DNA of 64,000 bases, from contig JBDSDD010000058.1 in the NCBI GenBank assembly GCA_039920745.1, positions 37,036 to 101,035 of the forward strand, written 5' to 3'. The notes beneath the pieces are model-generated. The model ran no database searches. It was given only the letters and a program-made list of their open reading frames with translations, and was not told the DNA's origin. The stretch comes from Scleromatobacter sp039920745 (GTDB lineage: Bacteria; Pseudomonadota; Gammaproteobacteria; Burkholderiales; Burkholderiaceae_C). Position 1 is the first letter of the stretch. Each line of letters begins with the position of its first letter. The translations under genes and the position numbers were made by a program. Shown here in pieces: positions 6,948-15,762 of this stretch.

Positions 6948-8150
6948 GTGACGACAATGATGACGATTCGCAAGCTGGGAGTCGGTGCGACGCGCGCCGC
7001 ACTGGCGATTTCCGCATTGGCGACCACTGGCGTGGCCTTCGCCTTGGGTGACAAATCCGTGACGGACCTGCCGGGCGGCCCGCGCGTCCTGGGCCTCGAC
7101 TTCCAACCCGCCGTCACCGAGATCGCGCGACAGCAGAAAGAGCTCCATTACTGGATGCTGATTGTCTGCACGCTGATCTTCGTCGTCGTGTTCGGTTTCA
7201 TGTTCTATTCGATCTTCAAGCATCGCAAGAGCGTGGGCCACAAGGCGGCCAACTTCCATGAGAGCGTCGCCGTCGAGATCGCCTGGACCGTCGTGCCGTT
7301 CATCATCGTCATCCTGATGGGCGCCTTCGCCACGCGCACCGTCGTCGCGATGAAGGACACCACCAACGCCGACCTCACGATCAAGGCGACGGGCTACCAG
7401 TGGAAGTGGGGCTACGACTACGTCAAGGGCGAAGGCGAGGGCCTGGGCTTCGTGTCCACGCTAGACACCGCGCAGCGCAACCTGTCCGAGGAAGGCAAGC
7501 CGGCCGGCAACGATTACCTGCTCAAGGTCGACAACCCGCTGGTGGTGCCGGTCGGCAAGAAGATCCGCATCATCACCACCGCCGACGACGTGATCCACTC
7601 GTGGAGCGTGCCGGCGTTCGGCGTCAAGCAGGATGCGATCCCCGGCTTCGTGCGCGACGCCTGGTTCCTGGCCGACCAGGTCGGCACCTACTACGGCATG
7701 TGCTCGGAGCTGTGCGGCAAGGAGCATGCGTTCATGCCGATCCGCGTGGACGTGCTGTCCGCCGTGGACTATTCGGCCTGGGTCGACAAGCAGAAGAAGG
7801 CGCTCGCCGCCGCCCAGGACGATCCCAAGAAGGTGTGGGAGCTCGCGCCGCTGTTGGCGCGTGGCGAGAAGGTGTACCTGGCCAACTGCGCCGTCTGCCA
7901 CAAGCCGGACGGCAAGGGCGCGGGTCCGGTCAAGGCGCTGGACGCGTCGCCGGTCGTGCTCGACGCCGACAAGAACGCGCAGATCCTGACCGTGCTGCAC
8001 GGCCGCCTCAACGGCGCGATGCCGGCGTGGCAGGGCAAGCTGTCGGAAACCGAGATCGCCGCCGCCATCACGTACACGAAGAACTCGTGGAGCAACCACA
8101 CCGGCCAGCTCGTCGAGCCGTCGGACGTGGTCGCTGCCGAAGCCAAGTAA
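6948..8150 (+). CDS. coxB: Cytochrome c oxidase subunit II with C-terminal cytochrome c
   Basis: Periplasm-facing subunit that accepts electrons through the binuclear CuA centre and passes them to subunit I. The 400-residue protein has an N-terminal signal segment, two membrane helices near residues 65-85 and 105-125, the cupredoxin domain with CuA ligands C252, C256, H260 and M263 (CSELCGKEHAFM), and a fused class I cytochrome c with CAVCH at 314-318. The GTG at 6948 is preferred because AAGGA lies 9 nt upstream; an ATG at 6957 would have poor spacing. It heads a tightly packed operon with coxA, ctaG and coxC. Confidence 0.96.
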   Translation: MTTMMTIRKLGVGATRAALAISALATTGVAFALGDKSVTDLPGGPRVLGLDFQPAVTEIARQQKELHYWMLIVCTLIFVVVFGFMFYSIFKHRKSVGHKAANFHESVAVEIAWTVVPFIIVILMGAFATRTVVAMKDTTNADLTIKATGYQWKWGYDYVKGEGEGLGFVSTLDTAQRNLSEEGKPAGNDYLLKVDNPLVVPVGKKIRIITTADDVIHSWSVPAFGVKQDAIPGFVRDAWFLADQVGTYYGMCSELCGKEHAFMPIRVDVLSAVDYSAWVDKQKKALAAAQDDPKKVWELAPLLARGEKVYLANCAVCHKPDGKGAGPVKALDASPVVLDADKNAQILTVLHGRLNGAMPAWQGKLSETEIAAAITYTKNSWSNHTGQLVEPSDVVAAEAK

Positions 8151-8207
8151 GTCGCCGGCCGATCACCAGATCGACCGACACACGCGTTCGCTGAAGGATT
8201 TCCTCTC

Positions 8208-9845
8208 ATGAGTGCTGTTCTGCCCCATCCCGCTGACCACGGTCACGACCATGACCATGATCACGACCACGCGCACGGCCATCCGGTCGGCTGGCGTCGC
8301 TGGGTGTTCGCGACCAACCACAAGGACATCGGGACGCTGTACCTGCTGTTCGCGTTCACGATGTTCCTGGTCGGCGGCACGCTGGCGCTGCTGATCCGCC
8401 TCGAGCTGTTCCAGCCGGGCCTGCAGTTCTTCAACCCCGAGCTGTTCAACCAGTTCACCACGATGCACGGCCTGATCATGGTGTTCGGCGCGATCATGCC
8501 GGCGTTCGTCGGCTTCGCGAACTGGATGATCCCGATGCAGATCGGCGCGGCGGACATGGCCTTCGCGCGCATGAACAACCTGAGCTTCTGGCTGCTGATC
8601 CCGGCGGCCCTGATGCTCGTGGGCTCGTTCTTCATGCCTGGCGGCGCCCCCGCGGCCGGCTGGACGCTCTACGCGCCGCTCACGCTGCAGATGGGCCCGT
8701 CGATGGACGGCGGCATCTTCGCGATGCACTTGATGGGCGCGAGCTCCATCATGGGCTCGATCAACATCATCGTCACCATCCTCAACATGCGCGCCCCCGG
8801 CATGACGCTGATGAAGATGCCGATGTTCGTGTGGACCTGGCTGATCACCGCGTACCTGCTGATCGCCGTGATGCCTGTCCTCGCCGGCGCCATCACGATG
8901 ACGCTGACCGACCGCCACTTCCACACCAGCTTCTTCAATCCGGCCGGCGGCGGCGATCCGGTGATGTACCAGCACGTGTTCTGGTTCTTCGGCCACCCCG
9001 AGGTCTACATCATGATCTTGCCGGCCTTCGGCATCGTCAGCCAGGTCGTGCCGGCGTTCGCCCGCAAGCGGCTGTTCGGCTACACGTCGATGGTCTATGC
9101 GACCTCGTCGATCGCCATCCTGTCGTTCATCGTGTGGGCGCACCACATGTACACGACCGGCATGCCGGTCACCGGCCAGCTGTTCTTCATGTACGCGACC
9201 ATGCTGATCTCCGTGCCCACCGGCGTGAAGGTCTTCAACTGGCTGGCCACGATGTGGCGCGGCTCGATGACCTTCGAAGCCCCGATGCTGTGGGCTGTCG
9301 GCTTCATCTTCGTGTTCACGATGGGCGGCTTCACGGGCCTCATCTGCTCGATGGCGCCGATCGACATCCAGCTGCAGGACACCTACTACGTCGTCGCGCA
9401 CTTCCACTACGTGCTCGTCGCCGGCTCGCTGTTCGGCATGTTCTCCGGCTACTACTACTGGGCGCCGAAGTGGACCGGCGTGATGTACAGCGAGACCCGC
9501 GGCAAGATCCACTTCTGGTCGTCGCTCGTGTTCTTCAACGTCACGTTCTTCCCGATGCACTTCCTGGGCCTGGCCGGCATGCCGCGTCGCGTGGCCGACT
9601 ACCCGATGCAGTTCGCCGACTTCAACGCCCTGGCGTCGATCGGTGCGTTGGGCTTCGGCCTGACGCAGGTCTACTTCCTGTTCTTCGTCGTGTTCCCGGC
9701 GATGCGCGGCAAGGGCGAGCCCGCCCCGCAGCGTCCTTGGGAAGGTGCCGAGGGCCTGGAATGGGAAGTTCCGTCGCCGGCGCCCTGGCACACCTACGAG
9801 ACGCCGCCCAAGCTCGATCGCACGGCCACCAAGGTCATCGGTTAA
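8208..9845 (+). CDS. coxA: Cytochrome c oxidase subunit I
   Basis: Catalytic subunit of the aa3-type oxidase holding haem a and the haem a3-CuB site where oxygen is reduced and protons pumped. The 545-residue sequence has twelve predicted membrane helices and the CuB/cross-linked Tyr region WFFGHPEVYIMILPAFG. The K- and D-channel regions look intact. The first 25 residues are unusual: a His/Asp-alternating tail with nine His between residues 7 and 25 precedes the first helix. The gene lies 57 bp after coxB. Confidence 0.98.
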   Translation: MSAVLPHPADHGHDHDHDHDHAHGHPVGWRRWVFATNHKDIGTLYLLFAFTMFLVGGTLALLIRLELFQPGLQFFNPELFNQFTTMHGLIMVFGAIMPAFVGFANWMIPMQIGAADMAFARMNNLSFWLLIPAALMLVGSFFMPGGAPAAGWTLYAPLTLQMGPSMDGGIFAMHLMGASSIMGSINIIVTILNMRAPGMTLMKMPMFVWTWLITAYLLIAVMPVLAGAITMTLTDRHFHTSFFNPAGGGDPVMYQHVFWFFGHPEVYIMILPAFGIVSQVVPAFARKRLFGYTSMVYATSSIAILSFIVWAHHMYTTGMPVTGQLFFMYATMLISVPTGVKVFNWLATMWRGSMTFEAPMLWAVGFIFVFTMGGFTGLICSMAPIDIQLQDTYYVVAHFHYVLVAGSLFGMFSGYYYWAPKWTGVMYSETRGKIHFWSSLVFFNVTFFPMHFLGLAGMPRRVADYPMQFADFNALASIGALGFGLTQVYFLFFVVFPAMRGKGEPAPQRPWEGAEGLEWEVPSPAPWHTYETPPKLDRTATKVIG

Positions 9846-9852
9846 GCCCGCC

Positions 9853-9969
9853 ATGGCCCAGACCCCCGAACAACGCCGCAAGAACCTGCGCCTGGGCATG
9901 ACGCTGTTCACGGTGGCGCTGGTGTTCGGCGTGGGCTTCTTCATCAAGGCGATGCTGTTCGGCCTATGA
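9853..9969 (+). CDS. Small cytochrome oxidase assembly membrane protein
   Basis: A 38-residue protein with a basic N-terminus (EQRRKNLRLG) and one membrane helix at about residues 15-35. Similar tiny proteins are encoded between coxA and ctaG in many Burkholderiales and are annotated as oxidase small assembly proteins. The ATG at 9853 follows coxA by 7 bp and the stop overlaps the ctaG ATG in an ATGA arrangement, which supports translational coupling. Its exact job is not established. Confidence 0.8.
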   Translation: MAQTPEQRRKNLRLGMTLFTVALVFGVGFFIKAMLFGL

Positions 9970-10595
9970 GCGACGACGACAAGGACGAACGCGCCTCCCC
10001 GCGCCAGAAGAGGCAGAAGCGGCTCAACCGCAACATGCTCTTCAAGCTGACGCTGGTCGTCATCCTGATGAGCGGCTTCGGGTATGCGATGGTGCCGATG
10101 TACAAATCCATCTGCGAGGCCCTGGGCGTCAACGTCATCGCACGCGGCGACGTCGGCGCAGCCTATGGCAAGAAGGCCAGCGACCTCAACACGCAGGTCG
10201 ACTTGAAGCGCGACGTCGTCGTGGAGTTCGATGCGAACGTTCGCGGGCCGTGGGAGTTCCATCCGGAGCAGAACACCGTCACGGTGCACCCGGGCCAGCT
10301 CACCACCGTGATGTACGAGTTCCGCAACACGCAGTCGCGCACGATGACCGCGCAGGCGATCCCCAGCTACGCGCCGGGCGTGGCGCAGGCGCACTTCACC
10401 AAGGTCGAGTGCTTCTGCTTCAACCAGCAGACGCTGGCGCCGGGCGAGTCCAAGCGCTGGCCGGTGATCTTCGTCGTCGACGACAAGCTGCCCAAGGACG
10501 TCAAGACGATCACGCTGTCGTACACGTTCTTCGAGGTTGGCGGCACGACGCCGCCGGCGCCCGTTGGCCAGCTCGAAACCAAGCCGCATGTCTGA
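9966..10595 (+). CDS. ctaG: Cytochrome c oxidase assembly protein CtaG/Cox11
   Basis: Membrane-anchored copper chaperone that inserts CuB into subunit I. The 209-residue protein has a charged cytoplasmic N-terminus, one membrane helix near 24-44, and a periplasmic immunoglobulin-like domain with the copper motif ECFCFNQQ. Its start overlaps the preceding small gene by 4 bp and its stop overlaps the start of the DUF2970 gene, so it is in the core of the cox operon. Confidence 0.96.
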   Translation: MSDDDKDERASPRQKRQKRLNRNMLFKLTLVVILMSGFGYAMVPMYKSICEALGVNVIARGDVGAAYGKKASDLNTQVDLKRDVVVEFDANVRGPWEFHPEQNTVTVHPGQLTTVMYEFRNTQSRTMTAQAIPSYAPGVAQAHFTKVECFCFNQQTLAPGESKRWPVIFVVDDKLPKDVKTITLSYTFFEVGGTTPPAPVGQLETKPHV

Positions 10596-10842
10596 ACTCG
10601 CGATGACCACGCCCGAATCCCCGCAAGAGTCACCGACGGCCCGCAAGGCGAATTTCGGGCAGACGTTCCGGGCTGTCGCGTGGTCGTTCCTGGGCATCCG
10701 ACGTTCCGCCGATCACGAGCAGGACGTCAAGAAGTTGAATCCGATCCACGTGGTGATCGCCGCCGTCCTCGGCGCCGCGCTCTTCGTCGTGCTCCTCGTC
10801 GTGCTGGTGCATTTCGTCACCTCGGCCGCAACCAGTCACTGA
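10588..10842 (+). CDS. DUF2970 single-pass membrane protein
   Basis: An 84-residue protein with a conserved soluble stretch (FRAVAWSFLGIRR) followed by one membrane helix near residues 53-77. DUF2970 proteins are almost always found between ctaG and coxC in betaproteobacteria and are presumed to help oxidase assembly, but no function is proved. Start at 10588 overlaps the ctaG stop by 8 bp; an ATG at 10603 is an alternative. Confidence 0.88.
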   Translation: MSELAMTTPESPQESPTARKANFGQTFRAVAWSFLGIRRSADHEQDVKKLNPIHVVIAAVLGAALFVVLLVVLVHFVTSAATSH

Positions 10843-10888
10843 CCTTTCCGTTTCACCGATCTGCTGAAGTTCTGGAGAAAAAGTACCC

Positions 10889-11776
10889 ATGTCCGCCGCC
10901 GCGACTCCCCACGGAACCACTCCGCACTACTTCATTCCTTCGCCCTCGCGCTATCCGGTGTGCGTGGCGATCGGCCTGTTCCTGATGATCCTGGGCGGCA
11001 GCCAGTGGATCAACGGCCATGAGTGGGGCTCGTGGTGCGTGCTCACCGGCGTCGTCGTCTGGCTCGGCACGCTGGCGCAGTGGTTCGGCACCGCGATCGG
11101 CGAGAGCGAAAGCGGGCAGTACTCCGATATCGTCGACGTGTCGTTCCGCTGGAGCATGAGCTGGTTCATCTTCTCGGAAGTGATGTTCTTCGCGTCGTTC
11201 TTCGGCGCATTGTTCTGGGCCCGTGCCATCGCGCTGCCGATGCTGGGCAACCTCGACCACCAGATCCTGTGGCCCGACTTCCACGCGATCTGGCCCAGCG
11301 CGCAAGCGGGCGTCACCGGTTCCCCGGCCGACACCATCGCCCCGTTCCACACGATGGGCCCGTGGCCGATCCCGACGATCAATACCGCGATCCTGCTGAC
11401 CTCCGGCGTCACGCTGACCATCGCCCACCACGCGCTGATCGCCAAGCACCGCGCCAAGGCCATCGCGTGGATGTGGATCACGGTGCTGCTGGGCGCGAGC
11501 TTCTTGTGCTGCCAGGCCTACGAATACCACGAGGCCTACACCGAGCTGAACCTGAAGCTGTCCTCAGGCATCTACGGCTCCACCTTCTTCATGCTCACCG
11601 GCTTCCACGGCTTCCACGTGTTCGTCGGCATGCTGATGCTGTTCTTCATCACGCTGCGCCTGCAGAAGGGCCACTTCACGCCCACGCGCCACTTCGGCTT
11701 CGAAGGCGCGGCTTGGTATTGGCACTTCGTGGATGTGGTCTGGCTCGGCCTGTACGTCGTCGTTTATTGGTTGTAG
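10889..11776 (+). CDS. coxC: Cytochrome c oxidase subunit III
   Basis: Third core subunit of the aa3 oxidase, with seven predicted membrane helices in 295 residues. Characteristic segments include SWFIFSEVMFFASFFGALFW and the C-terminal GFHGFHVFVG and YWHFVDVVWLGLY. It stabilises proton uptake by subunit I. A GGAG Shine-Dalgarno sequence lies 12 nt before the ATG. It is the last plus-strand gene before a hairpin-rich 199-bp gap. Confidence 0.98.
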   Translation: MSAAATPHGTTPHYFIPSPSRYPVCVAIGLFLMILGGSQWINGHEWGSWCVLTGVVVWLGTLAQWFGTAIGESESGQYSDIVDVSFRWSMSWFIFSEVMFFASFFGALFWARAIALPMLGNLDHQILWPDFHAIWPSAQAGVTGSPADTIAPFHTMGPWPIPTINTAILLTSGVTLTIAHHALIAKHRAKAIAWMWITVLLGASFLCCQAYEYHEAYTELNLKLSSGIYGSTFFMLTGFHGFHVFVGMLMLFFITLRLQKGHFTPTRHFGFEGAAWYWHFVDVVWLGLYVVVYWL

Positions 11777-11790
11777 GACGCTGACATCCA

Positions 11791-11873
11791 GTCTGCGGTG
11801 TAGCGCAGACAGCCCCCGAGGGGCCGCGGCCTGAGCGAAAACGCGGCCGAGCGCGGCGACCGCGTGTTTTCGC
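11791..11873. repeat. Compound palindromes after coxC
   Basis: Two inverted repeats lie in tandem. GTCTGCG (11791-11797) pairs with CGCAGAC (11804-11810), and GCGAAAACGCGG (11835-11846) pairs with 11860-11873 apart from a 2-nt bulge. Between them is a CCCCGAGGGG palindrome resembling part of the element at 57786-57850. The block resembles dispersed GC-rich palindromic units of this bacterial group. Confidence 0.5.
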
Positions 11874-11898
11874 CCTCCGCTCCAGACCTGCAAAGAGC

Positions 11899-11928
11899 AA
11901 CGCCGCCGCGAGTCCCTCGGGCGGCGTT
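11899..11928. terminator. Bidirectional terminator-like hairpin between coxC and DUF2909
   Basis: AACGCCGCC (11899-11907) pairs perfectly with GGCGGCGTT (11920-11928), with an extra CGAG/CTCG inner stem. A short T-rich tract follows on both strands (GTCGTTT on plus, GCTCTTT on minus). It lies between two convergent genes and probably ends both transcripts. Confidence 0.6.
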
Positions 11929-11975
11929 GTCGTTTGAAGAGAGGCGGAACTGCTCCGCCGTTGCGCCGTCGAAGT

Positions 11976-12197
11976 TCAGGTGCCGATCGGGATGCCCGAC
12001 GGGTGGATCCAGCCTAGCCGCCAGGCCAGCAGGATCAGCAGGAACAGCGTGACCGACAATCCGACGCGAAGCGCCAGCACGCGGGCCATGCGCTTGTCCG
12101 CGTTGCCGTCATCCGGGGCGCGGCGCAGCATGAAGAACCCGGCTCCACCGAGTGCGGCCAGGACGAGCACCAGGAAGACGACGATCACGATTTTCAT
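11976..12197 (-). CDS. DUF2909 twin-helix membrane protein
   Basis: A 73-residue protein with two membrane helices (about residues 3-23 and 44-63) joined by a short charged loop. This family is found on the opposite strand between coxC and surf1 in many Burkholderiales, so a role linked to the oxidase is likely but unproved. Its start codon shares the tetranucleotide CATG with the start codon of surf1. Confidence 0.8.
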   Translation of the reverse strand: MKIVIVVFLVLVLAALGGAGFFMLRRAPDDGNADKRMARVLALRVGLSVTLFLLILLAWRLGWIHPSGIPIGT

Positions 12198-13035
12198 GAA
12201 GAACGATTATTCTACCGACCCTGCGGCACCGTCCGCGGGTTCCTCCCCACCCAGCGGAGCCGGCACGACGCGTTCGCGCATCATCTGGTTCTTCGTTGCC
12301 CTTGCCTGCGCCTCGCTGACCGCGCGATTCGGCATCTGGCAGCTGTCGCGCGGCCATGCCAAGACCGCGCTCGCCGCGCTCGTGGCCGAACGCAGCACGC
12401 TGCCACCCATGGCACCCAGCGCGCTGGCGCGCGACCCGGCTGCGGCTGAGCAGCAGTTCCAGCGCCACATCGAGCTGACCGGCGAGTGGGTCACGGCGCA
12501 CACCGTGTTCCTGATGAACCGCACGATGGACGAGCGCTCGGGCTTCTACGTGATGACGCCGCTGCGCCTGCCTGACGGCAGCGCCGTGATCGTGCAGCGC
12601 GGCTGGATCCGGCGCGATGACGCCGATCCGCTGAAAGTGCCCGCGCTGCCGATGCGCGGCGGGCCGGTTCGGGTCTTCGGCCATGCCGCGCCCTGGCCGT
12701 CGCACTGGATCGACACCGGGCGCGGCGCCGACGGCCCGGTCCGGCAAAATCTCGAACTGGCCGCGTTCACGACAGAATCCGGCCTGGCCTTGCGCCCGCT
12801 CACGGTGGTCGAGGACGAGACGCCCGAAAATGCGCTCGACGGCATGCGTCGCGACTGGCAGACCGCGGCCGGCGGCGTCAGCGTCGCCACCAACTACGGA
12901 TACGCCGTGCAGTGGTTCGCGATGAGCATCGCCTTCTTCGGCCTCTACGTGTGGCTGCAGTTCATCCGCCCGCGCAAGCTGGCCAACCCCGAATCCCCTG
13001 CCGACGCCCGCGTCGACGACTCCACGCCCCGATGA
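12196..13035 (+). CDS. SURF1 family cytochrome oxidase assembly protein
   Basis: Inner-membrane protein that helps insert haem a into subunit I. The 279-residue sequence has membrane helices near residues 30-48 and close to the C-terminus, with the family motifs FGIWQLSRG, GWIRRDD and NYGYAVQWFAMS. The ATG at 12196 is the only well-placed start, and it forms a CATG palindrome with the start of the divergent DUF2909 gene, so there is no intergenic sequence for either. The stop overlaps the next gene by 4 bp. Confidence 0.92.
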   Translation: MKNDYSTDPAAPSAGSSPPSGAGTTRSRIIWFFVALACASLTARFGIWQLSRGHAKTALAALVAERSTLPPMAPSALARDPAAAEQQFQRHIELTGEWVTAHTVFLMNRTMDERSGFYVMTPLRLPDGSAVIVQRGWIRRDDADPLKVPALPMRGGPVRVFGHAAPWPSHWIDTGRGADGPVRQNLELAAFTTESGLALRPLTVVEDETPENALDGMRRDWQTAAGGVSVATNYGYAVQWFAMSIAFFGLYVWLQFIRPRKLANPESPADARVDDSTPR

Positions 13036-13745
13036 AACCGACTCCGCCAGACGATTCGCAAGCCAACGGCCCGGAGTCGTTGACGTTCACGCTGCACGGC
13101 ACGCCTGCGCCGATGCGCGACTACTCCGCCGCGCAGAGCCGGCGCGGCCGCATCACGATGCTGGTGATCCTGTTCGCGTGCGCGCTGCCGGTGCTCGCGT
13201 CGTACTTCACCTATTACGTGATCCGACCGCACGGGCGCACCAACTACGCAACGCTGGTCGAGCCGCAGCGCCCGCTGCCGGCGCTCAGCGAGGTGCCCGC
13301 GCAGGACATGGACGGCCACTCGGTGCCGCTGACCACGCTCAAGGGCCAGTGGCTGATGATCGTCGTCGCACCCGCGAGCTGCGGCAAGCAGTGCGAGAGC
13401 AACCTGTTCCTGCAGCGCCAACTGCGCGAGATGATGGGCGCCGAGCGCGACCGCATCACCAAGGTCTGGCTCGTCGACAGCCCCGAGCCCGTCGCCCCCG
13501 AGCTCGCCGCCGCGATGGCCGCGAAGCCGGCCGTCGCGGCATACCGTGTCGAGCGCGCGGCGCTTGCGCGCTGGCTGGAGCCGGAGGCGGGCCACCAGCT
13601 GGAAGAGCACGTCTACATCGTCGACCCGCTCGGCAACTGGATGATGCGCACGCCGGCCAACCCCGATCCGGTCAAGCTGAAGAAGGACGTGGACAAGTTG
13701 CTGCGCGCCTCCGCCTGGTGGAACCGGGCCAAGGGCGAGCAGTGA
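13032..13745 (+). CDS. Membrane-anchored Sco-like thioredoxin-fold protein
   Basis: A 237-residue protein with one membrane helix near residues 44-65 and a periplasmic domain carrying CGKQC (Cys 117 and 121), the CxxxC spacing used by Sco copper chaperones. The later part HVYIVDPLGNWMMR resembles the Sco fold C-terminal strand and may hold the third ligand. It is distinct from the Sco at 15762. Both ends overlap neighbours (ATGA with surf1, GTGA with ctaA). A role in delivering copper or reducing CuA cysteines is inferred from context. Confidence 0.8.
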   Translation: MKPTPPDDSQANGPESLTFTLHGTPAPMRDYSAAQSRRGRITMLVILFACALPVLASYFTYYVIRPHGRTNYATLVEPQRPLPALSEVPAQDMDGHSVPLTTLKGQWLMIVVAPASCGKQCESNLFLQRQLREMMGAERDRITKVWLVDSPEPVAPELAAAMAAKPAVAAYRVERAALARWLEPEAGHQLEEHVYIVDPLGNWMMRTPANPDPVKLKKDVDKLLRASAWWNRAKGEQ

Positions 13746-14860
13746 ACAGCGCGCCCCGGTACGACTGGACATCGCTGAGCGGCCTCACGCTGATCGCGCT
13801 CGCCATCGTTTCGGTGGTGCTGATGGTCGCGTGGTGGCGCGGCGGGCTGCGCCACAAGGCGCGCACGCAGCGCGTGGCGGCGCTCGCCGGCCTGACGCTG
13901 TTCCTGTGCTTCGACCTGGTCGTCTTCGGTGCTTACACGCGTCTGAGCGACTCGGGCCTGGGCTGTCCCGACTGGCCGGGCTGCTACGCCACGTCCAGCC
14001 CGGTCGCCGCGGCGCAGCACATCGCCACCGCGCAGGCGCTGGCGCCGAACGGGCCGGTCACGCAGAAGAAGGCCTGGATCGAGATGATCCATCGCTACTT
14101 CGGCATGGCCTTGGGGTCGTTGATCATCCTGATGCTGGTGGCCGCTGCGGTCGCGCGCGAGCGCCGCGCACAGGTGCTCGCGGGCGTGACGCTGGCGTGG
14201 GTGATTGCGCAAGGGATGTTCGGCGCGCTGACCGTCACCTGGAAGCTCTACCCGGCCATCGTCACTGGCCACCTGCTCGGCGGCATGGGCCTGCTCGCGT
14301 TGCTCGCGGTGCAGGCGCCCGCGCGCATCGGCGCGGATGACGCCACGCGCGGCGTGCGCGACCGCTGGGCGCTGTGGCTCGCCGCGCTGGCGCTGCTGCT
14401 GCAGATCGCCCTCGGCGGCTGGGTCAGCACCAACTACGCGGTGCTCGCCTGTACCGGTTTTCCGCAATGCAACGGCCAGTGGTGGCCCGCGATGAACTGG
14501 CCGGAAGGCTTCACGTTCGCGCGCGAACTGGGCCAGCGCGCCGATGGCCAGCCGATCGCGATGACCGCGCTGGTGGCGATCCAGTGGACGCACCGGCTGT
14601 TCGCGGTCGCGCTCGTCGCCGCGATGGGCTGGCTGGTGGCACGGCTTTGGCGGCGCGGCGACGCGGCGCGCCGCCGGGCTGTCATCATCGGCGGCCTGGT
14701 GGTGGTCCAATTGCTCACCGGACTGTCGAATGTCGTGCTCGGCTGGCCGTTGGTGGCCGCGCTGGCGCACACTGCCGGGGCCGCGGCGCTGGTCGTCTGC
14801 ATCGGCTTCGAAATCGCCGCCGTACTGAATTCAAGAAGAACCCGAGTCCTCGCGTCATGA
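13742..14860 (+). CDS. ctaA: Haem A synthase
   Basis: Membrane enzyme of the COX15/CtaA family that oxidises haem O to haem A. The 372-residue protein has eight predicted membrane helices and the paired haem-ligand regions, including MIHRYFGM and QWTHRLFA. The segment GAYTRLSDSGLGCPDWPGC with its two cysteines is typical of the type found in betaproteobacteria. The GTG at 13742 overlaps the preceding stop and was preferred because longer starts run into the Sco-like gene. Confidence 0.96.
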   Translation: MNSAPRYDWTSLSGLTLIALAIVSVVLMVAWWRGGLRHKARTQRVAALAGLTLFLCFDLVVFGAYTRLSDSGLGCPDWPGCYATSSPVAAAQHIATAQALAPNGPVTQKKAWIEMIHRYFGMALGSLIILMLVAAAVARERRAQVLAGVTLAWVIAQGMFGALTVTWKLYPAIVTGHLLGGMGLLALLAVQAPARIGADDATRGVRDRWALWLAALALLLQIALGGWVSTNYAVLACTGFPQCNGQWWPAMNWPEGFTFARELGQRADGQPIAMTALVAIQWTHRLFAVALVAAMGWLVARLWRRGDAARRRAVIIGGLVVVQLLTGLSNVVLGWPLVAALAHTAGAAALVVCIGFEIAAVLNSRRTRVLAS

Positions 14861-15762
14861 GCTCCGTCCCCGTCCCGAATCCTGCCCCCGCGTCGGCCCA
14901 GTCGTCGCGCTGGCGCCAGTACTACGCGCTCACCAAGCCGCGCGTGGTGCAACTGATCGTGTTCTGCGCTGTCATCGGCATGTTCCTGGCCGTGCCGGGC
15001 TGGCCGCCGCTGGTGCCCACGCTGGCCGCCACTGCGGGCATCTGGCTGGTGGCCGCGGCCGCTGCCGCGTTCAACTGCCTGGTCGAGCAGCAGATCGACA
15101 AGCGCATGACGCGCACCGCCTGGCGCCCCACTGCCAAGGGCGAGCTCAGCAACACGCAGGCGCTGCTGTTCTCGATGGCGCTGTGCGGCGCCGGCGCCGC
15201 GCTGTTGCTGACCTGGGTCAACGCGATCACGCTGTGGCTGACGCTGGCCACCTTCATCGGCTACGCCGTGATCTACACGCTGATCCTCAAGCCGATGACG
15301 CCGCAGAACATCGTCATCGGCGGTGCGTCCGGCGCGATGCCACCGGTGCTGGGCTGGGCCGCGATGACGGGCCACGCCGACGCCGACGCGTGGCTGCTGT
15401 GCCTGATCATCTTCCTGTGGACGCCGCCGCACTTCTGGGCGCTGGCGCTGTATCGCACCGAGGACTACCGCAAGGCCGGCTTGCCCATGCTGCCGGTCAC
15501 GCACGGCCCCGACTTCACCAAGCTGCACGTGTTCCTGTACACGCTGGTGCTGTTCGCCGGCACGCTGCTGCCCTTCGTCAGCGGGCTCAGCGGCTGGCTA
15601 TACCTCGCCTGCGCCGTGGTGCTGGGCTTCATGTTCTCGGCGTACGCGTTCAAGCTCTGGCGCCATTACAGCGACGACCTGGCCCGCCGCACCTTCCGCT
15701 TCTCGATCCTGTACCTGTCGCTGCTGTTCGCGGCGCTGCTGGTCGATCACTACATCCGCTGA
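14857..15762 (+). CDS. ctaB: Protohaem IX farnesyltransferase (haem O synthase)
   Basis: Membrane prenyltransferase that adds a farnesyl group to haem B to give haem O, the substrate of CtaA. The 301-residue UbiA-family protein has about nine helices with the Asp-rich loops NCLVEQQIDKRMTRT and LYRTEDYRKAGLPMLPV. Start overlaps the ctaA stop by 4 bp and the stop shares a base with the sco start, which indicates one transcript. Confidence 0.97.
   Translation: MSSVPVPNPAPASAQSSRWRQYYALTKPRVVQLIVFCAVIGMFLAVPGWPPLVPTLAATAGIWLVAAAAAAFNCLVEQQIDKRMTRTAWRPTAKGELSNTQALLFSMALCGAGAALLLTWVNAITLWLTLATFIGYAVIYTLILKPMTPQNIVIGGASGAMPPVLGWAAMTGHADADAWLLCLIIFLWTPPHFWALALYRTEDYRKAGLPMLPVTHGPDFTKLHVFLYTLVLFAGTLLPFVSGLSGWLYLACAVVLGFMFSAYAFKLWRHYSDDLARRTFRFSILYLSLLFAALLVDHYIR

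Noticed and set aside
8163..10697. Long open frame of 844 codons on the minus strand opposite coxA and ctaG
   Set aside because: It is an antisense shadow made by strong third-position GC; its translation is Arg/His/Gly-rich and without a family pattern, while the plus strand holds certain oxidase genes.
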